Positions 1 to 11,844 of a stretch of 64,000 bases of DNA are shown here, piece by piece (within the stretch, counting starts at the first letter, position 1; each line of letters starts with the position of its first letter). The notes beneath the pieces are model-generated. The model was given only the letters and a program-made list of their open reading frames with translations, did no database searches and was not told the DNA's origin. The position numbers and the translations under genes were made by a program. Source of the stretch: Diprion similis (taxonomy: Eukaryota > Arthropoda > Insecta > Hymenoptera > Diprionidae). The stretch is from positions 6,476,001 through 6,540,000 of the forward strand of contig NC_060117.1 of NCBI RefSeq assembly GCF_021155765.1. Direction: 5' to 3'.

Positions 1-98
1 AAAAAAAAAAATAGTAAATTTTTTTGATACAGTCTAATATATACTTGAACGAAACGTTTTTCCAAATTTGCATTCATAAATGATGTCAAGCAACTTAC

Positions 99-604
99 CC
101 GAATAATGCGAATGCAATTAGACTATCTTGATTGAGGTGCTTCCCTCCGGATAATTTCTGTGATACATAATTACCCAAAGTTGCAATGCAGCAACTGAAA
201 TGGAAAAGTACATACATACTATCTAATAATCTAAAACTCTTCAAGTAAACAAGTAATTCTGAGTTACGTAATACATCGTTGTCGGTACGACTCTTTTATC
301 ATTTTACATGATTTACTGGATTTTTCAGTAAGGTCTTACAGTAAAAATATATGCGTTGATTATAATATGAAAATTTTTTTTAAATATCTGGTAAGAACAT
401 CAAACAATTAACTTATACGAAAAATTTTCATTGACTTGATTGATTTATCACTTTCTTCTCGCAATATTGTATCATGAATATCAGAATATGACGAATCATT
501 TTTTACCTCGTAAGAGCCTTCGTTTTCAGCGGAGTTGAATGAAGACTATAAAAATAAGCTCCAACCAGATCGTAAACAATGTCTACAGCTTTTGATACAG
601 CCAT
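99..604 (-). CDS. PXMP2-like peroxisomal membrane protein (Mpv17/PMP22 family), 5' part only
   Basis: Two minus-strand exons, 604-507 and 194-99, join in frame; the remainder lies beyond the left edge. The start is the ATG at 604-602. Exon 1 ends with two bases of a Ser codon before a GTAAAA donor. Exon 2 follows a TTTCAG acceptor and ends before GTAAGT. The 64 readable residues include YSLHSTPLKTKALTS and LGNYVSQKLSGGKHLNQDS. This is the typical N-terminus of Mpv17/PMP22-family channels (an 'xxPxxTKxxTS...ALGNxxSQ' pattern), and PXMP2 fits better than Mpv17. Family members are about 180-200 residues with four membrane segments and sit in the peroxisomal or inner mitochondrial membrane. The gene is divergent from THOC6, about 1 kb away. 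The family call is firm; the exact paralogue is inferred. Confidence 0.8.
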
Positions 605-1601
605 TGTCACGAATTACCGCCGTTCCTTAGGGTTGATCTTAATTGATTTTCACTGATCTCTTCTTGCGGTACAGTGTCTCTGACCTCTATCGTCTCTAGT
701 CTCTAGTGTTGTTATCTCTCGTTTTTTTATTTGCTCAATTGTGTACATACTTGACGACAATTATGCTGATTTTCAACTTATCGGTATTTTTAACTCAACT
801 AAAGACTATGATTGAATAAACATGACGACGTGTGTTATCAGTTTTTACCTAGAAACCAGTACATTGTAAGACGTCTCTGATTTCTAACCTACATTTCCGC
901 GCGTAGATAAAAGATGCGATCCGAAATTAGATTCAGGTGCATAGATCAGTAATCTCTTATCTCTTTTGCGCTGCCGAGTTTGTGATTAGCTCTGTCTCTG
1001 TCCTAGGGAGTTTTCAAAGTTCATTCAAACTCTGCTACACATCAGCTTTTAAGCGTATGTATAGACGAGGGATTAGATTGATGAGAATCGTTGGCAATAC
1101 GTCGGTGACATTTAATTTAAATAGAAAACTGCGTTTTGACATTGACTAATATATTCAGTCAACAGCTAGCAACAGATTCGGACATCTGGGGATGAGCGCT
1201 TGCAGCAATCAGTCGGTAAAATCGTTTAACCAGATTCCAATTTCTTGTTGCTCTTCCTTAGTGGCATTTGCCGATCCACCTCCTTGTTGAGGTAAAATTT
1301 CATTTGCAATAAAAAGCAGCAGCAGTTTAATAAATTACTAGATGTTAACAACATGTGTCTAATAATTTGACGCAGTAGCAGCGTTACACATAAATTTGCT
1401 GTTCTGTTCGGATCATTGAACTCTATCGGATGAATGAACTTGAAGCATCAAATACCTGCGCTGGAAGTGCTAGTAACTTTTAGTGAATTGCTGCTGCTGC
1501 CCCTGAATCTTACCTTTAGTATTATTTCGTGATTGAAAAATCCAAGCCTGATTCAAGCACACTTCAACTTGTTTGCCTCCGTTGAAGCGCTCACGTCAAA
1601 A
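605..1601. promoter_or_regulatory. Bidirectional intergenic region between PXMP2-like gene and THOC6
   Basis: A roughly 1-kb gap between two divergent start codons, which must hold both promoters. It contains one copy of a promoter-associated ~130-bp repeat (912-1020). The rest is AT-rich with CAG/CTG-like runs near 1310-1320 and 1485-1500. No TATA or other core motif could be assigned with confidence. Confidence 0.4.
912..1020 (+). repeat. MITE-like ~130-bp element, copy 1 (right end lost)
   Basis: It starts with GATGCGATCCGAAATTAG and carries the family core CAGTAATCTCTTATCTC, then GCTGCCGAG, then CTGTCCTAGGGAGTTTTCA. The same core recurs at 37,012-37,113, 37,287-37,416, 45,893-46,026 and 46,105-46,246. 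The right terminal inverted repeat seen in the best copy is missing here. It lies between two divergent gene starts. Confidence 0.75.
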
Positions 1602-3207
1602 ATGTTTGAACAACAATCGTGCGGCATGAAAGAGAAATCATTTTACAACACTGTTCAATGTCAAAGTTTTTCTTCCGATGGAAATTATTTATTAGCTGGG
1701 AATATATATGGCGATGTTTCTGTTTATGAGTAAGTACCACCGATTCATTTTTTAATTCAAGTATTCGATAATCCATGAACCTACTAGGTTAAGTCGTACG
1801 ATTTTACAGCATGTTTATAGTGATTGTTTTTTATCTTACAAACTTGATTGTACGAATACGGTTGCAGTTGATGATGAGAAACATCGTCAACTTTTAAAAT
1901 TGGAAAATTATTCATTAATAGGTTGTCTAAGGTACTGGGTCCCTATCATGGAGATGACTGTGATCCAAGAGGGCCGAATTATCAGTTCAATGCGTATACA
2001 CAACAGCAAGTTCACAGCATTACAGCAACAGATAAATTTCTGATTACTGGAACGGTAGGAGAAATATCTGGATGGGACTGGAAAGTTGTGACTTCCAATA
2101 AAGTATCTAAAATTAAAGTTTCCTGGACGATTCAGATACCAACTGTTAAGTAAATATCTATTGCACAGTACGTTATCGAAGCTTTAATGTATTAACAAAT
2201 TGATGGAACTAATTTCATTTGTTCATTTACATTCCACTTATTCTCAGCCGGTTTTATTTATCTTTTTTCATAATTTAAGGGATAGCTACGTTAAGCCGGA
2301 TGTCAACTACATGCTAATTTCACACGAAGACAACGTACTACATGCTGGTTGTGGCGATAATAAGATATATACGTTCAGCTTAGAGGGTGGAACGTTACTC
2401 AGAACACTCGAAGGTCATGAGGATTTCATCCATGATCTTTCAATTTTGTAAGTTAAATTTATTAACACAGAAATACCTATGGATTACTCTATAATAAATA
2501 ATACATTTAAATCATTTTGAATAGTCACAATCATTATCAAATGAAAGAATTGTTGCAAATATCAACAGGGGTAATCAGCTGGCATCTGCTAGTGAAGATG
2601 GGTCAGTAAGACTGTGGGACATGAGAACAAAGGAAAACACAAACGTCGTGAAGCCTTTCTTAGCAGACAAAGTAAACAGACCGGGGCTCGGCAAATGGAT
2701 TGGAACCGTTGATTTTACGGAAGACTGGCTTGTAAGTTATTCTAGAAACTACAGTGAGAGCTTGAGAACTCATGGACACCTGTTGAAATTGTTACATTTT
2801 AAGGGAGTGTAGTTTCAGCTTATAAAATACTACGTGATAAAATATACTATACAGTACAACATGAAATTCATTGTATTAATCCTCAGCTCTGTGGAGGTGG
2901 TCCAAAGTTGGCTCTCTGGCATATGCGAACCATGGAAGTGGCTACGATATTTGACTTGCCTGATAAAGGTATTCACGTTGGATCTATTCACGAAGAGAGA
3001 ATTATTGCTGGAGGAGCAATGCCGAACGTTCACCATCTCACCTACCAAGGAGAAGCGTTAGCCGAAGTTCCGACGTCGAGCAATACAATTTATTCTATCG
3101 TTCATCAAGAGAGTCCACAAAAATTATTGAGTATGGCCGGATCAAGCAATAATATTGACATTTGTACAAATTTCAGCTATAGAGAAATGGTACTGAAATT
3201 TGCTTGA
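1602..3207 (+). CDS. Thoc6: THO complex subunit 6 (WD40 protein)
   Basis: Five exons (1602-1729, 1922-2149, 2280-2447, 2569-2731, 2887-3207), all joining in frame with GT/AG borders, give 335 residues against about 340 in human THOC6. The protein is a WD40 propeller. Visible blades include GNYLLAGNIYGDVSVYE, AGCGDNKIYTFSLEGG followed by LEGHEDFIHDLS, ASASEDGSVRLWDMRT and GGPKLALWHMRTMEV. THOC6 is a peripheral subunit of the THO/TREX complex, which couples transcription and splicing to nuclear mRNA export. I chose the ATG at 1602; an upstream in-frame ATG at 1533 would add 23 residues that look non-conserved. The stop is TGA at 3205-3207. The length match and the propeller repeats make the call secure. 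Confidence 0.93.
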
Positions 3208-3316
3208 TATAACAAATTAAAACACCTTTATCAAGATACAAAACTGAAAACTCCTATTCTGCTGCAAGTCACTGCATAGCTCTACCTCCAGAACTTATCG
3301 AACTGTAGAGGCAACC

Positions 3317-3322
3317 AATAAA
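3317..3322 (+). terminator. AATAAA poly(A) signal for THOC6
   Basis: A canonical AATAAA hexamer lies 110 bases after the THOC6 stop, in CAACCAATAAAGTAATG. Its position is right for a short 3' UTR. It is inferred only from the motif and the distance. Confidence 0.5.
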
Positions 3323-3480
3323 GTAATGTTACTTTTTACCATCCAAGATAATTTTGTTTAATTATTTTATTCATGTAAAATATACTCCGTTTTAGTAAAA
3401 CAGACCTATTAAATTATTGATAATCCCCCCATGGGACTGACACAAGTTATCTTGCGACGCTTGTGAAGTTTCGGTACTCA

Positions 3481-3810
3481 ATTAGGTGTACAAATAAAAA
3501 ATTTCGAAAAATTTCATTCTTATCGTCAGATAGAATGTCGAAAAATGATTGACACGTAATTTTTTTTTTTTCAATTCAATGCTTATTAACAAAGATATAG
3601 CAATTAGAATTCCGCGTGACGTCATAATGTTATACATGTATTACATTGTAGTATATCTATATCTAGTAACATTGTGACGTCACGCGTCAATTTCAAACTG
3701 CTATATCTTTGTTACGGAACGTTAAATCGAAAAAAGAAAAAATACGTGTCAATTATTTTTCGACATTTGATCTGACGATACTAATGGAATTTTTCAATTA
3801 CACACCTAAT
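3481..3810. repeat. Foldback (palindromic) element, ~330 bp
   Basis: The left half reads ATTAGGTGT, then TTATCGTCAGAT, ATGTCGAAAAATGATTGACACGTA and GCGTGACGTCA (spread over 3481-3625). The right half gives their reverse complements in order up to ACACCTAAT at 3802-3810. The centre is near 3645. This is the structure of a MITE or foldback element with arms almost as long as half the element and no coding capacity. It sits between THOC6 and the MTFR-family gene. Confidence 0.8.
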
Positions 3811-4785
3811 TATTTGACCTTTTTAAATATTTAAGACAAGAATTAGCATATTAATATTAAGTGGTTATTTGACCTTTTGCAATGATACATTTGTCATTAA
3901 ATATTAATCGTATTTGTACTGCATTTGAAAGTTTTATTACATGGTATGTGACGTAAACAGAATCGAAGTCGCATTTTGTTTCGGACCGAAAACCAGGTTA
4001 GCTGTAAAGTGGAGGCATTTAAAGCATTTTACCATACATAAGTAGTTAGATTCGTATAGTTATACGGTGTTTTAATCGCTGAAATGGAGACTTTCCAGTG
4101 TGAAATGGAGACTTTCCAGTGAAGTTGCTTTCTGATTGGTCGGAATCGTTTTCGCCCGTGAAATTAGGCCTACGGCGATGCATTTCAGAACACATTTACA
4201 TATACTACGCAGTGTTGAATGACGTAAGTATGATAGTGTAGTTAGAGCATTTTGCACCGTGGTTAGTTATGTATATGATAGATCTGGCTTCGAAAACTTC
4301 TTTTCCGATTTCCCACAATCCCGAGTAACGAATTGTATGTAGTAATACATACAACTAGAATTATTAACACAACAAATTTAAGGTGAGATTCAAGTATGAA
4401 ACCAATCGTATGAAACACCTGAGTTCATAAGATGAAAAACGCGTCAGTTGGTTTTTTTTCATGAAATAGGGTTCAATTTCAAGCTGTGCATTCTCGCAAG
4501 GTGTTGCACGTTTCTTACCACAAAGATTTAATTCATTTATTACCTAAATTAATAGCCAGGGTTACGAATAGAGTGTTTGTATATACTTTTATAAGAATGG
4601 GGCTAATTACGTCACGCATTTATAACCTAACATGTCATTTGTGAATGTTACACACGTCAGCCTACATAACTTATTTAATACGATAAAATCCATCGTGAAT
4701 TTAGTGTTAAATTTTCGCAACTTTTAATGCAAAAAATAATAAATATTAAATTGCACTTCACACGTTTTCTGTCTTATCTTCACAG
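3811..4785 (+). promoter_or_regulatory. Upstream region and 5' UTR intron end of the MTFR-family gene
   Basis: No coding sequence is seen. A direct duplication of GAAATGGAGACTTTCCAGTG lies at about 4081-4121. The bases before the start codon, TTCTGTCTTATCTTCACAG ending at 4785, form a good acceptor. The gene therefore probably has an untranslated first exon upstream whose position I cannot fix. Confidence 0.35.
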
Positions 4786-7700
4786 ATGGCTGAGAAACCC
4801 AAGTACTATGGAAAAAATCGTAGTATTGTACGCAGAATTGGATCGTTTCTACCGCTGAAGCCTCTCCCAAAAATCTACGTCAGCGTAACTGCTTTACATT
4901 CAATGAGCAATTCAATGATCATTGATGATGCAAACTCAAACGTTGCTGACACAAATGGATTTGGATTGGGAAGGTAATGCATTCTGTGAACTTATAATTT
5001 ATTCTTAGACACGAATTAAGCATGTTGTTGTATTACAATTTCTGTATTCCAAAATTGTTAAGCTGAGTGGGAATATGGGAATAGGAGACGAATCGAAAAA
5101 GACAGTATTCAGATAAATAAAAAAAGACTGGGAAAGTGATTTCTGAATTTAAAACGTCAACACAATCTCATTGGATATTTTCAAAGCTATAAATTAAAGC
5201 TGAAAAATATTGTTCAGTGACAGCAGAGCAATGGAATGTTGACTTAGGGGGGGGGGTAAGGGTTTCAGCTTAAAAAAAAAAAACACTTTTTTTGTGAATT
5301 TTTTTTTAAATTATGGATTGAGCAAATTCATTGAAATCTTTTGTACATTATTGAGCATACTTTTAACAATATTCTGTAATTTTTTAATGCAGAAATGTTG
5401 CAAAACAAGCCGGTGACAGAGCTTGCTCCAGAACGTCTTAGAAAAAAAAACCATTTGCAGTGTTCACTATATCTCGGTCGGAAATTATCTGAAATCAAAA
5501 TCCATTAAAATTTAGTCAAAGTATTATCAAATCCTCCCCCCAACGTTCTACGATTATGTTTTTTTTCATTTAAAAATTTTTGGTGGCCATCTCAAGTGTA
5601 AACTGCTATTTTCCACGAAAAATTCCGCCATTTTGTGGGTGGGAAACCCCCTTAATGTTGAAAAAAAAATTTTAACTAAACGTTGGGAGGAGGTATTTTA
5701 TATGTAGACAATGTGTACCAAGTTTGGAATGAATCGGTCAAGTAGTTTGTAAATGACAGTGAACACGGACTTTGAAAAAGTAGTTTTGAGAAAAACGCGT
5801 TTAAAGTTTATTGAGCTAAAAAAGTGAAGAAAAAAAGCTCTGTCACCGGCTTGTTTTGCAATATTTCTACATGAAAAAATTACAGAATCTTGTTAAAAGT
5901 ATGCTTAATAATGTACAAAAGGTTTCAATAAATTTGCTCAATCCATACTTTCAAAAAAAATTCACAAAAAAAGTGTATTTTTTTTTAGGCTGAAACCCTT
6001 ACCCCCTGCCCCTTCAAGATTTTTGCTCAGATCGACTTAAAATTTTGAGAATATATTCTTGAAATGTTTAACAATAAGATAAGACAAAAAAAAATTCGAT
6101 TTTTCGAAAGTTTAAACCCTTACCCTCCCTTAAGATCTGTTTTCAAATGTGGAACTTTCCAATATAGACATAAATTTATTTACATTACTATTTCAACGAT
6201 ATAAAACAACGAGTAGCTAAGATTTGAGTATTAGGTATTTTGCACAGTGACATATACATATCTATACTTTTTTCAAAATATCGTACACTCAAGTGACATT
6301 AAAGTTTGACTTTATGTCTGTCAAGTTATTTACTGACAGTGTTAACGGGGAAAACATTTTCAGCGGGCGATTATCTGGAAGTAAGCCAGACCTGTTAGAA
6401 ACAATCAGCTTCGGTTCTGAAGTAAGATTGCTTGCCCTGGAACAGGAATTACAAGAAATGAGAGAGAAGATTGCAACAATCGTCCAACACATCAAAACAC
6501 CAGATCGTAAATATAAGACTGTATTTAATAATATTACCTATATTTGATGTTATACTTCTTGAAAGTTTTATACACGTGTTATCTGCTGGTTATTACCTAA
6601 TAATTTCAGCGTTAATTGATTGCTGTGGATCCTAAAAACAATTGAGCCTAATTATCCCGTGTATTCTGAATCATATATTTGCAAAGACTAATTGCGATAG
6701 CTCAATTAACATATTTGAAATCTATTGCAGCACCGTCCAACACGACCAGTGAGAATGCATATGCAAACGACCCACCCCGACCTCCTCCGCCACCACCACC
6801 ACTTCCGCCACCAAGTACACCACACATAGCAAGAAGGGCCAGCTTGCAAGATCATACAACAAATGAATGGCATAAGCCACCCTTGAATAGCCAAAAATCA
6901 ATGGGAGATATTCTAAAGGAAATGGACAAGGTCAAATTGAAGCCTATTGCAAGGTGAAAATCCCCTTTATTATTTGTAATCGACTATTCTTAGTGATAAG
7001 AATGACGCATTCCTACAGAAAGTCAGGTGAGATGTATTATCGTTGAAAGAAGTGAATCTCGCACGGTGTCACAACTCTTTTTTTGTTCCATGGTACTCAA
7101 GTTAGAGAAATGCGTCGTGACTTTTTGTACATATTAAATGTCGTCCAGATTGATATATGAAAGTATTGAAAACCAATTATATACGTTTCTTTTTACGATA
7201 CATATTCACACTAGGGTGATTTTTTTTAAATGACTTCTTCTTTTTTTTTTTTTTTGTGTCCCCATTGAAAATTTTCTATATGTCGAAAAAAATTCCCTAA
7301 AGGTTATAGCCCTTAATATTAATATTAAGTACTCGCCCAGGGCGTGAAAAGATTTCCCATATAAAATACACGTGAATAGAAGCGTTATTTTTTTTCATAT
7401 CTCTATAACTCAGGGGAATTTTATGATATCACATTGGTCTTGGTCGCAATTTACGTAGAATTGAACGATCTTCAAAAGTGTCTGAAACGTCGTGAGTCCA
7501 ACTTACACTGGTGAGATGGTACAGGTCACTAAAGTTGATTTTTACCCAAAATTCTCCATTTTTCGCTGCTATCTCCGAAATGATCAACTTTACCAAAAAA
7601 ATGTGAATAAAAACTTTGTTGGAAATTTAATTTTCTACAAAAAAAGGTCCTGTAGACCTGATTGCTCAGATTGATATTTCTTGAGATATCGAACTTTAAC

Positions 7701-8949
7701 TTCTTGTCATATAAAATTTTTATGGTTTATCGAATCAAACGTTTTAAATTATTGATATTGCATTGGAATTTGATTTTTTTCGATTCGATTCGATCCATTC
7801 GATCTATTTCATTGGAATATCAGTAATTCAAAACGTTTGATTCAATAAACTATAATGTTTATTGGTTATATTAGATTAAAACGTTTAATTCAATAGAACA
7901 TAAAAATTTTATACGTCAAGTAAGTTGAATTTCGATATCACAAGAAATATCAATCTGAGCATTTTGGTCTAACGGACCTTTCTTTTAGGAAATCAAATTT
8001 CCAACAAAGTTATTTTTTACATTTTTTTGGTACAGTTAATCATTTCGGAGATAACAACGAAAAAAGGAGAATCTTGGGTAAAAATCAACTTTAGTGCCCT
8101 GTACCACCTCACAAATGTAAGTTGCACTTACGCCGTTCTAAACACTTTTGAAGATCGTTCAATTCTGCGTAATTTGCGACCAAGACCAATGTGATATCAT
8201 AAAATTCCGCTCAGTTGTAGAGATTTAAAAAGAAAAACGCTTCGATTCACGTTCATTTTATATGGGAAATCTTTTCACGCCCTGGGCGAGTACTTAATAC
8301 TAATATTAAAAGCTATAACTTTTAGGGAATTATTTGTTCGACATATAGAACAAAATTTTCGATGGAGACTGAAAAAAAAAGAAATAGTCGTTCAAAAAAA
8401 ATCACCCTAATACATGTAATTCTTGCAGGCTCAATTCTTAGAAATGAAAATCTCACTGTAATTTACTTCAGCCATTCGACTTCTTATTCTTTCAGTTTCT
8501 ACTGCGGCTTTTATTATAGTACACTTTGCTCTTTTATATTGATAGCAATTTTGTTTCCTTAAATATTTAAGTGCGCAAAATTTAGTTTCAAACGAAATAT
8601 TAAATAATGCGTCCTAAGATAAGGATTATGTTTGGAAGAAACTCTAAATTTTCGGTTTCTTCAAAGCGTATAAGTTCTTATTCAGCTCATGTAGCTAGAA
8701 TAAATCTGTTGGCAAAATAGTTGCGGTCTACTCTGTTGTTCGATTATTAGCAATGAGTGTTCATATAATACAAAGATAGTTTATTACAGATCGCCAGGTG
8801 GAGGACCATTGAAGGTAAAGCGTGGAAATGCTCCTAACAATGATCTGCAAGAAATTTTGAGAAAGCGGTACAGCGCTGTACAAGCTGAATCTCCAGATAG
8901 TCGAAACTCATCCATCATCTCAGCTCACAACGATTCATTTACCCATTAA
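4786..8949 (+). CDS. Mitochondrial fission regulator (MTFR1/MTFR2 family)
   Basis: Four coding exons (4786-4973, 6364-6506, 6731-6953, 8790-8949) join in frame to 237 residues. Family marks appear in order: the N-terminal YGKNRSIVRRIGSFLPL; a short coiled-coil-like helix, LLALEQELQEMREKIATIV; a proline run, PPRPPPPPPPLPPP; and the C-terminal block GDILKEMDKVKLKPIARSPGG. Vertebrate MTFR1/MTFR2 share this same order. MTFR proteins localise to mitochondria and promote fission and respiratory function. Human MTFR1 is longer (~330), so this is a compact version. The exon 2 acceptor (TTTTCAG before 6364) was chosen because it keeps frame; alternatives lie up to 60 bases upstream. Introns 1 and 3 hold foldback elements of 0.77 and 1.19 kb. 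Which vertebrate paralogue is closest cannot be told. Confidence 0.88.
5246..6013. repeat. Foldback element in intron 1 of the MTFR-family gene
   Basis: The left arm begins with a G run, then GGTAAGGGTTTCAGCT, ATTGAGCAAATTCATTGAAA and AACAAGCCGGTGACAGAGCT (to ~5425). The right arm returns AGCTCTGTCACCGGCTTGTT (~5838) through GCTGAAACCCTTACCCCCTG (~6008). Inner pairs (CAGTGTTCAC with GTGAACAC; CCTCCCCCCAACGTT with AACGTTGGGAGGAGG) show that the symmetry continues to a centre near 5628. There is no open reading frame of note. Confidence 0.85.
7214..8407. repeat. Foldback element, 1.19-kb near-perfect palindrome with TA flanks, in intron 3 of the MTFR-family gene
   Basis: It begins GGGTGATTTTTTT and ends AAAAAAATCACCC, with a TA on each side (7212-7213 and 8408-8409), as for Tc1/mariner-type TA target duplication. 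The arms are about 590 bp and pair almost throughout, for example GAGTACTCGCCCAGGGCGTG-type sequence near 7330 with its complement near 8275, and GACCAATGTGATATCA near 7430/8190. The centre is near 7810. There is no transposase, so it is a non-autonomous element. Open frames inside it are by-products of the repeat. Confidence 0.92.
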
Positions 8950-10616
8950 AAACTCCTGTGAAAATCAAATATTTAAATACGATATGATGAAGACTAGTGA
9001 TTTTTTTTCATCCTCTATTCCAATTGAATTACAAATCGAAAATTTTTTACTTCATCGTGAAATAAGATTTTACCTTTTTGCAATCACATATCTTTTATTT
9101 GAAACGAAATTTATTACCCTATGTCGAATCTCTTTATCCGCCAAAGAGGGTGCTATTGATATTTTAATTTGAATGATTGAGTTGTCATTATGCGTGTAGT
9201 CATATTATAATATTACATACCTGTCAATAATTAAAGTTTTTGATAAATATAAATAATGTTGCATCATAAGTCTCGAAAGGAATCTGACTTTTAAATGTCT
9301 ACAAGCAAAACGAAATGCCAGCTCATTTATCACCATTCCAGTTATGCACAACTGAGTTAAATTTTTTTTAAACACAAACCGTTACAACACAAAGTATTGA
9401 GGACATGTTCTCAAAGTTTTTATTAATTCGCCATGTAACCAGAAAAAAGTACGATTACACATAACGTAAATTTGTAATTCTACTCCATGACTACCCTGAA
9501 ATTACTGTGAATAGAACTGTAATCTCAAGGATAATACGTACATATTCTGGGCTTGGTTAATTTTACGATCTATTATACATGTGTATAGATGTTCAGGTGT
9601 CATATACATACATATATACATGTGTAAATGTATATGTGTGTTTGTTAAATGGACCACCGGTGATAACATAGAAGGCTGGTTTTACTCATCTCACAATATG
9701 TAAGCGTATTTTGAGTCGTTGACTTGCAGTAGGTGATACATTTAAAAGTTAGTATTATCGAATGACGAAAGTTCAAAACTAAGAATTACCAACAACAACT
9801 TCACATTATGTGTTACTAGAAAATTATTAAATTTTTTAATAGCTCAAGTTTGTATGCTTTGAAAACACTCTTCTTTGAGTGAATCAAAATTCATTTTATT
9901 TTTAATGAATTGTAACTCGATCCCTACATCGATCTATAAAACTTCAGCCTGAAACACTAATTCTGAGATATGAAGCAGCTCGGGCCAGTGATTTGTGTGT
10001 AAATGTTGAATAAGATGGAATAACCAGTTATAGTTTAATTGCCTATATCGAGGTGTGGATTGAACTGTATCCTCCTCGAATAACTAACTACGTGACATAC
10101 GCAAGACTACTCTTACAATATGTAGCTTCTGTATTACTTTTTTATCAGAAGAACATTTCAGTACTTGGCTTCGAAAATTGGAAATTTTATATCTTACTGA
10201 AAATTGTAATGATGCTACATGGCTCTAATTGCTGAATTCATTTAATAGTGTTTCAATGTTATCTGTGCGTAAATAGTAATGATCTTCCCACGTCAAAAAT
10301 CGCTTACAAGAGACCGAAAAAAATTACCGTGTTTTGAATAAGCTAGCGTAAAAAAATCGTGCAATTTGATTTTACCCGTTTTAAATGAATAGGATGATTA
10401 TCACCTTAGGTTGTCGAGACTGAATGCTATCATCGAATATGAATGTGGAAGCGTGTTTTATACCCGAGGCTTTGACGACGTAGAGAATAAAAGTTATTGT
10501 TACATAAATGATCTTATTTTTGACCGCAACACCCCATTCACACACCCTACTCCGTACTATATTTTATTAAATTTATATTCCTTAGCATATGCCAAAAGTA
10601 CAGAAATGACGATGTG
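8950..10616. other. Gap: 3' flank of the MTFR-family gene, no gene seen
   Basis: AT-rich sequence. A TG/TA-rich simple stretch lies at about 9580-9645. No exon with family resemblance and no strong repeat was found. Short open frames at 8984-9172, 10,053-10,235 and 10,411-10,617 look like chance. Confidence 0.5.
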
Positions 10617-11450
10617 AATCATCAGTTTTTCGGCTGCAACTTTTGATCCGTTGAGTGCAACGTATTCGAGTTACGCGGAATCAATTCTTCTAGCAAACTT
10701 ATGTCCATGTAGTGCTCCGGAAAATTCGTGAGAGCATTATCGATATTCGTCGAAATTTTCGGCAAAGATCCGAAGGGGTTAGCCTTCCTTTTCTCTTGAT
10801 TTACGGGGCCGAAAATTTTCCGTCTCGGAATAGATTCGTATGACCCTTTCTGGATTAATTGGACGCCCGGGAACTCAGAAAACATGGCGAAAGGAGCGTA
10901 AGACCAACTGCATAGAAATTGCGACGCAAAGATCAGCAGGAAAGAAATTCAAAAACGTTTTTCGTCTTTTGGTTGTAACTTTTAATCCGTCGCTTGCAGC
11001 GTATTAGGACTGCGCTTAATCGATTCCTCTCGCAAAATTACGTCGGAATAGTGCCTCGAAAAATTTATTGCAGCACTTTTCGGAATCGTCGAAATTTTCG
11101 CCAAAAATCCAAAGGGGTAAGCCTTACTTTTTTGGTCATTTTCGGAGCAGAAAATTTCGCGTCTCGAAATCGATTTGTATGACCATCTCTAGAGTAATTC
11201 GACCCTCAGGAACTCAGAAAACACCTTCAAAATAGCGTCAGAGCAGCAGCAGAGAAATGACGACGAAAATCATGAGTTTTTCGGCCGTAACTTTTAATCC
11301 ATCGCTCGCAGCGTATTGGGACTGCGTGCAATCAACTGATCGCTTGAAATTACGTCGATATAGTGCATCAAAGAATTGCTTTGAGCATGTTTCAGGGTCG
11401 ACAAATTTTTCGACGAGAATTCAAAAGGGTAGGAATTTCATTTTAGAGAT
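10617..11450 (+). repeat. ~320-bp tandem repeat family, left block (about 2.6 units)
   Basis: The marker TTTTTCGGC(T/C)G(C/T)AACTTTT(A/G)AT followed by CGCTCGCAGCGTATT starts three units at about 10,626, 10,965 and 11,277. Further shared blocks are GTCGAAATTTTCG(G/C)CAAA, GATTCGTATGACC and GGAACTCAGAAAACA. Units are 310-340 bp and diverged. The same family recurs right of the 191-bp array at 28,300-28,615, with a scrap at about 29,095-29,150. An 87-residue open frame on the minus strand at 10,622-10,885 lies wholly inside one unit and is not treated as a gene. Confidence 0.85.
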
Positions 11451-11844
11451 AGGAGGCTGAGCTCTTGCCTCACCTAATTCTTTTACAGTAATGCTGAAGC
11501 GTTTTAACTAAGTATTAACAATTTAATTGGGATAATCAAGTTTAACTCTATATTCGCAATAGATATAGTTGCATGTATTTTATTTTTTGGTCTCTGTAAC
11601 TACTTTTTTTTTTTTTATTTTTATATGAAGGTGAACAGAAAATAAGAATCCTACGTCCATAAAACTAATTGTTGATAACATGTCTGTAGAGCCTGAATAA
11701 AATCATGAATATAGAATCTATGACTTATCACTTACCTGTCCTCACTCCATGTCTCCAGAAATTTCCACAAAATTGTGTCTAGGTAACAGAGTGATGATAG
11801 CGTCATCGACAAGGGCCGTTTCGGTTTATTTTTAAGCCGCCTAC

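Noticed and set aside
1219-1315. Minus-strand open stretch ending in EEQQEIGIWLNDFTD and a stop, like a protein C-terminus
   Set aside because: No convincing upstream exon, start codon or acceptor was found and it lies just upstream of THOC6; no family is recognised.
10622-10885. 87-codon minus-strand open frame
   Set aside because: Contained in one unit of the ~320-bp repeat family and broken in the neighbouring units.
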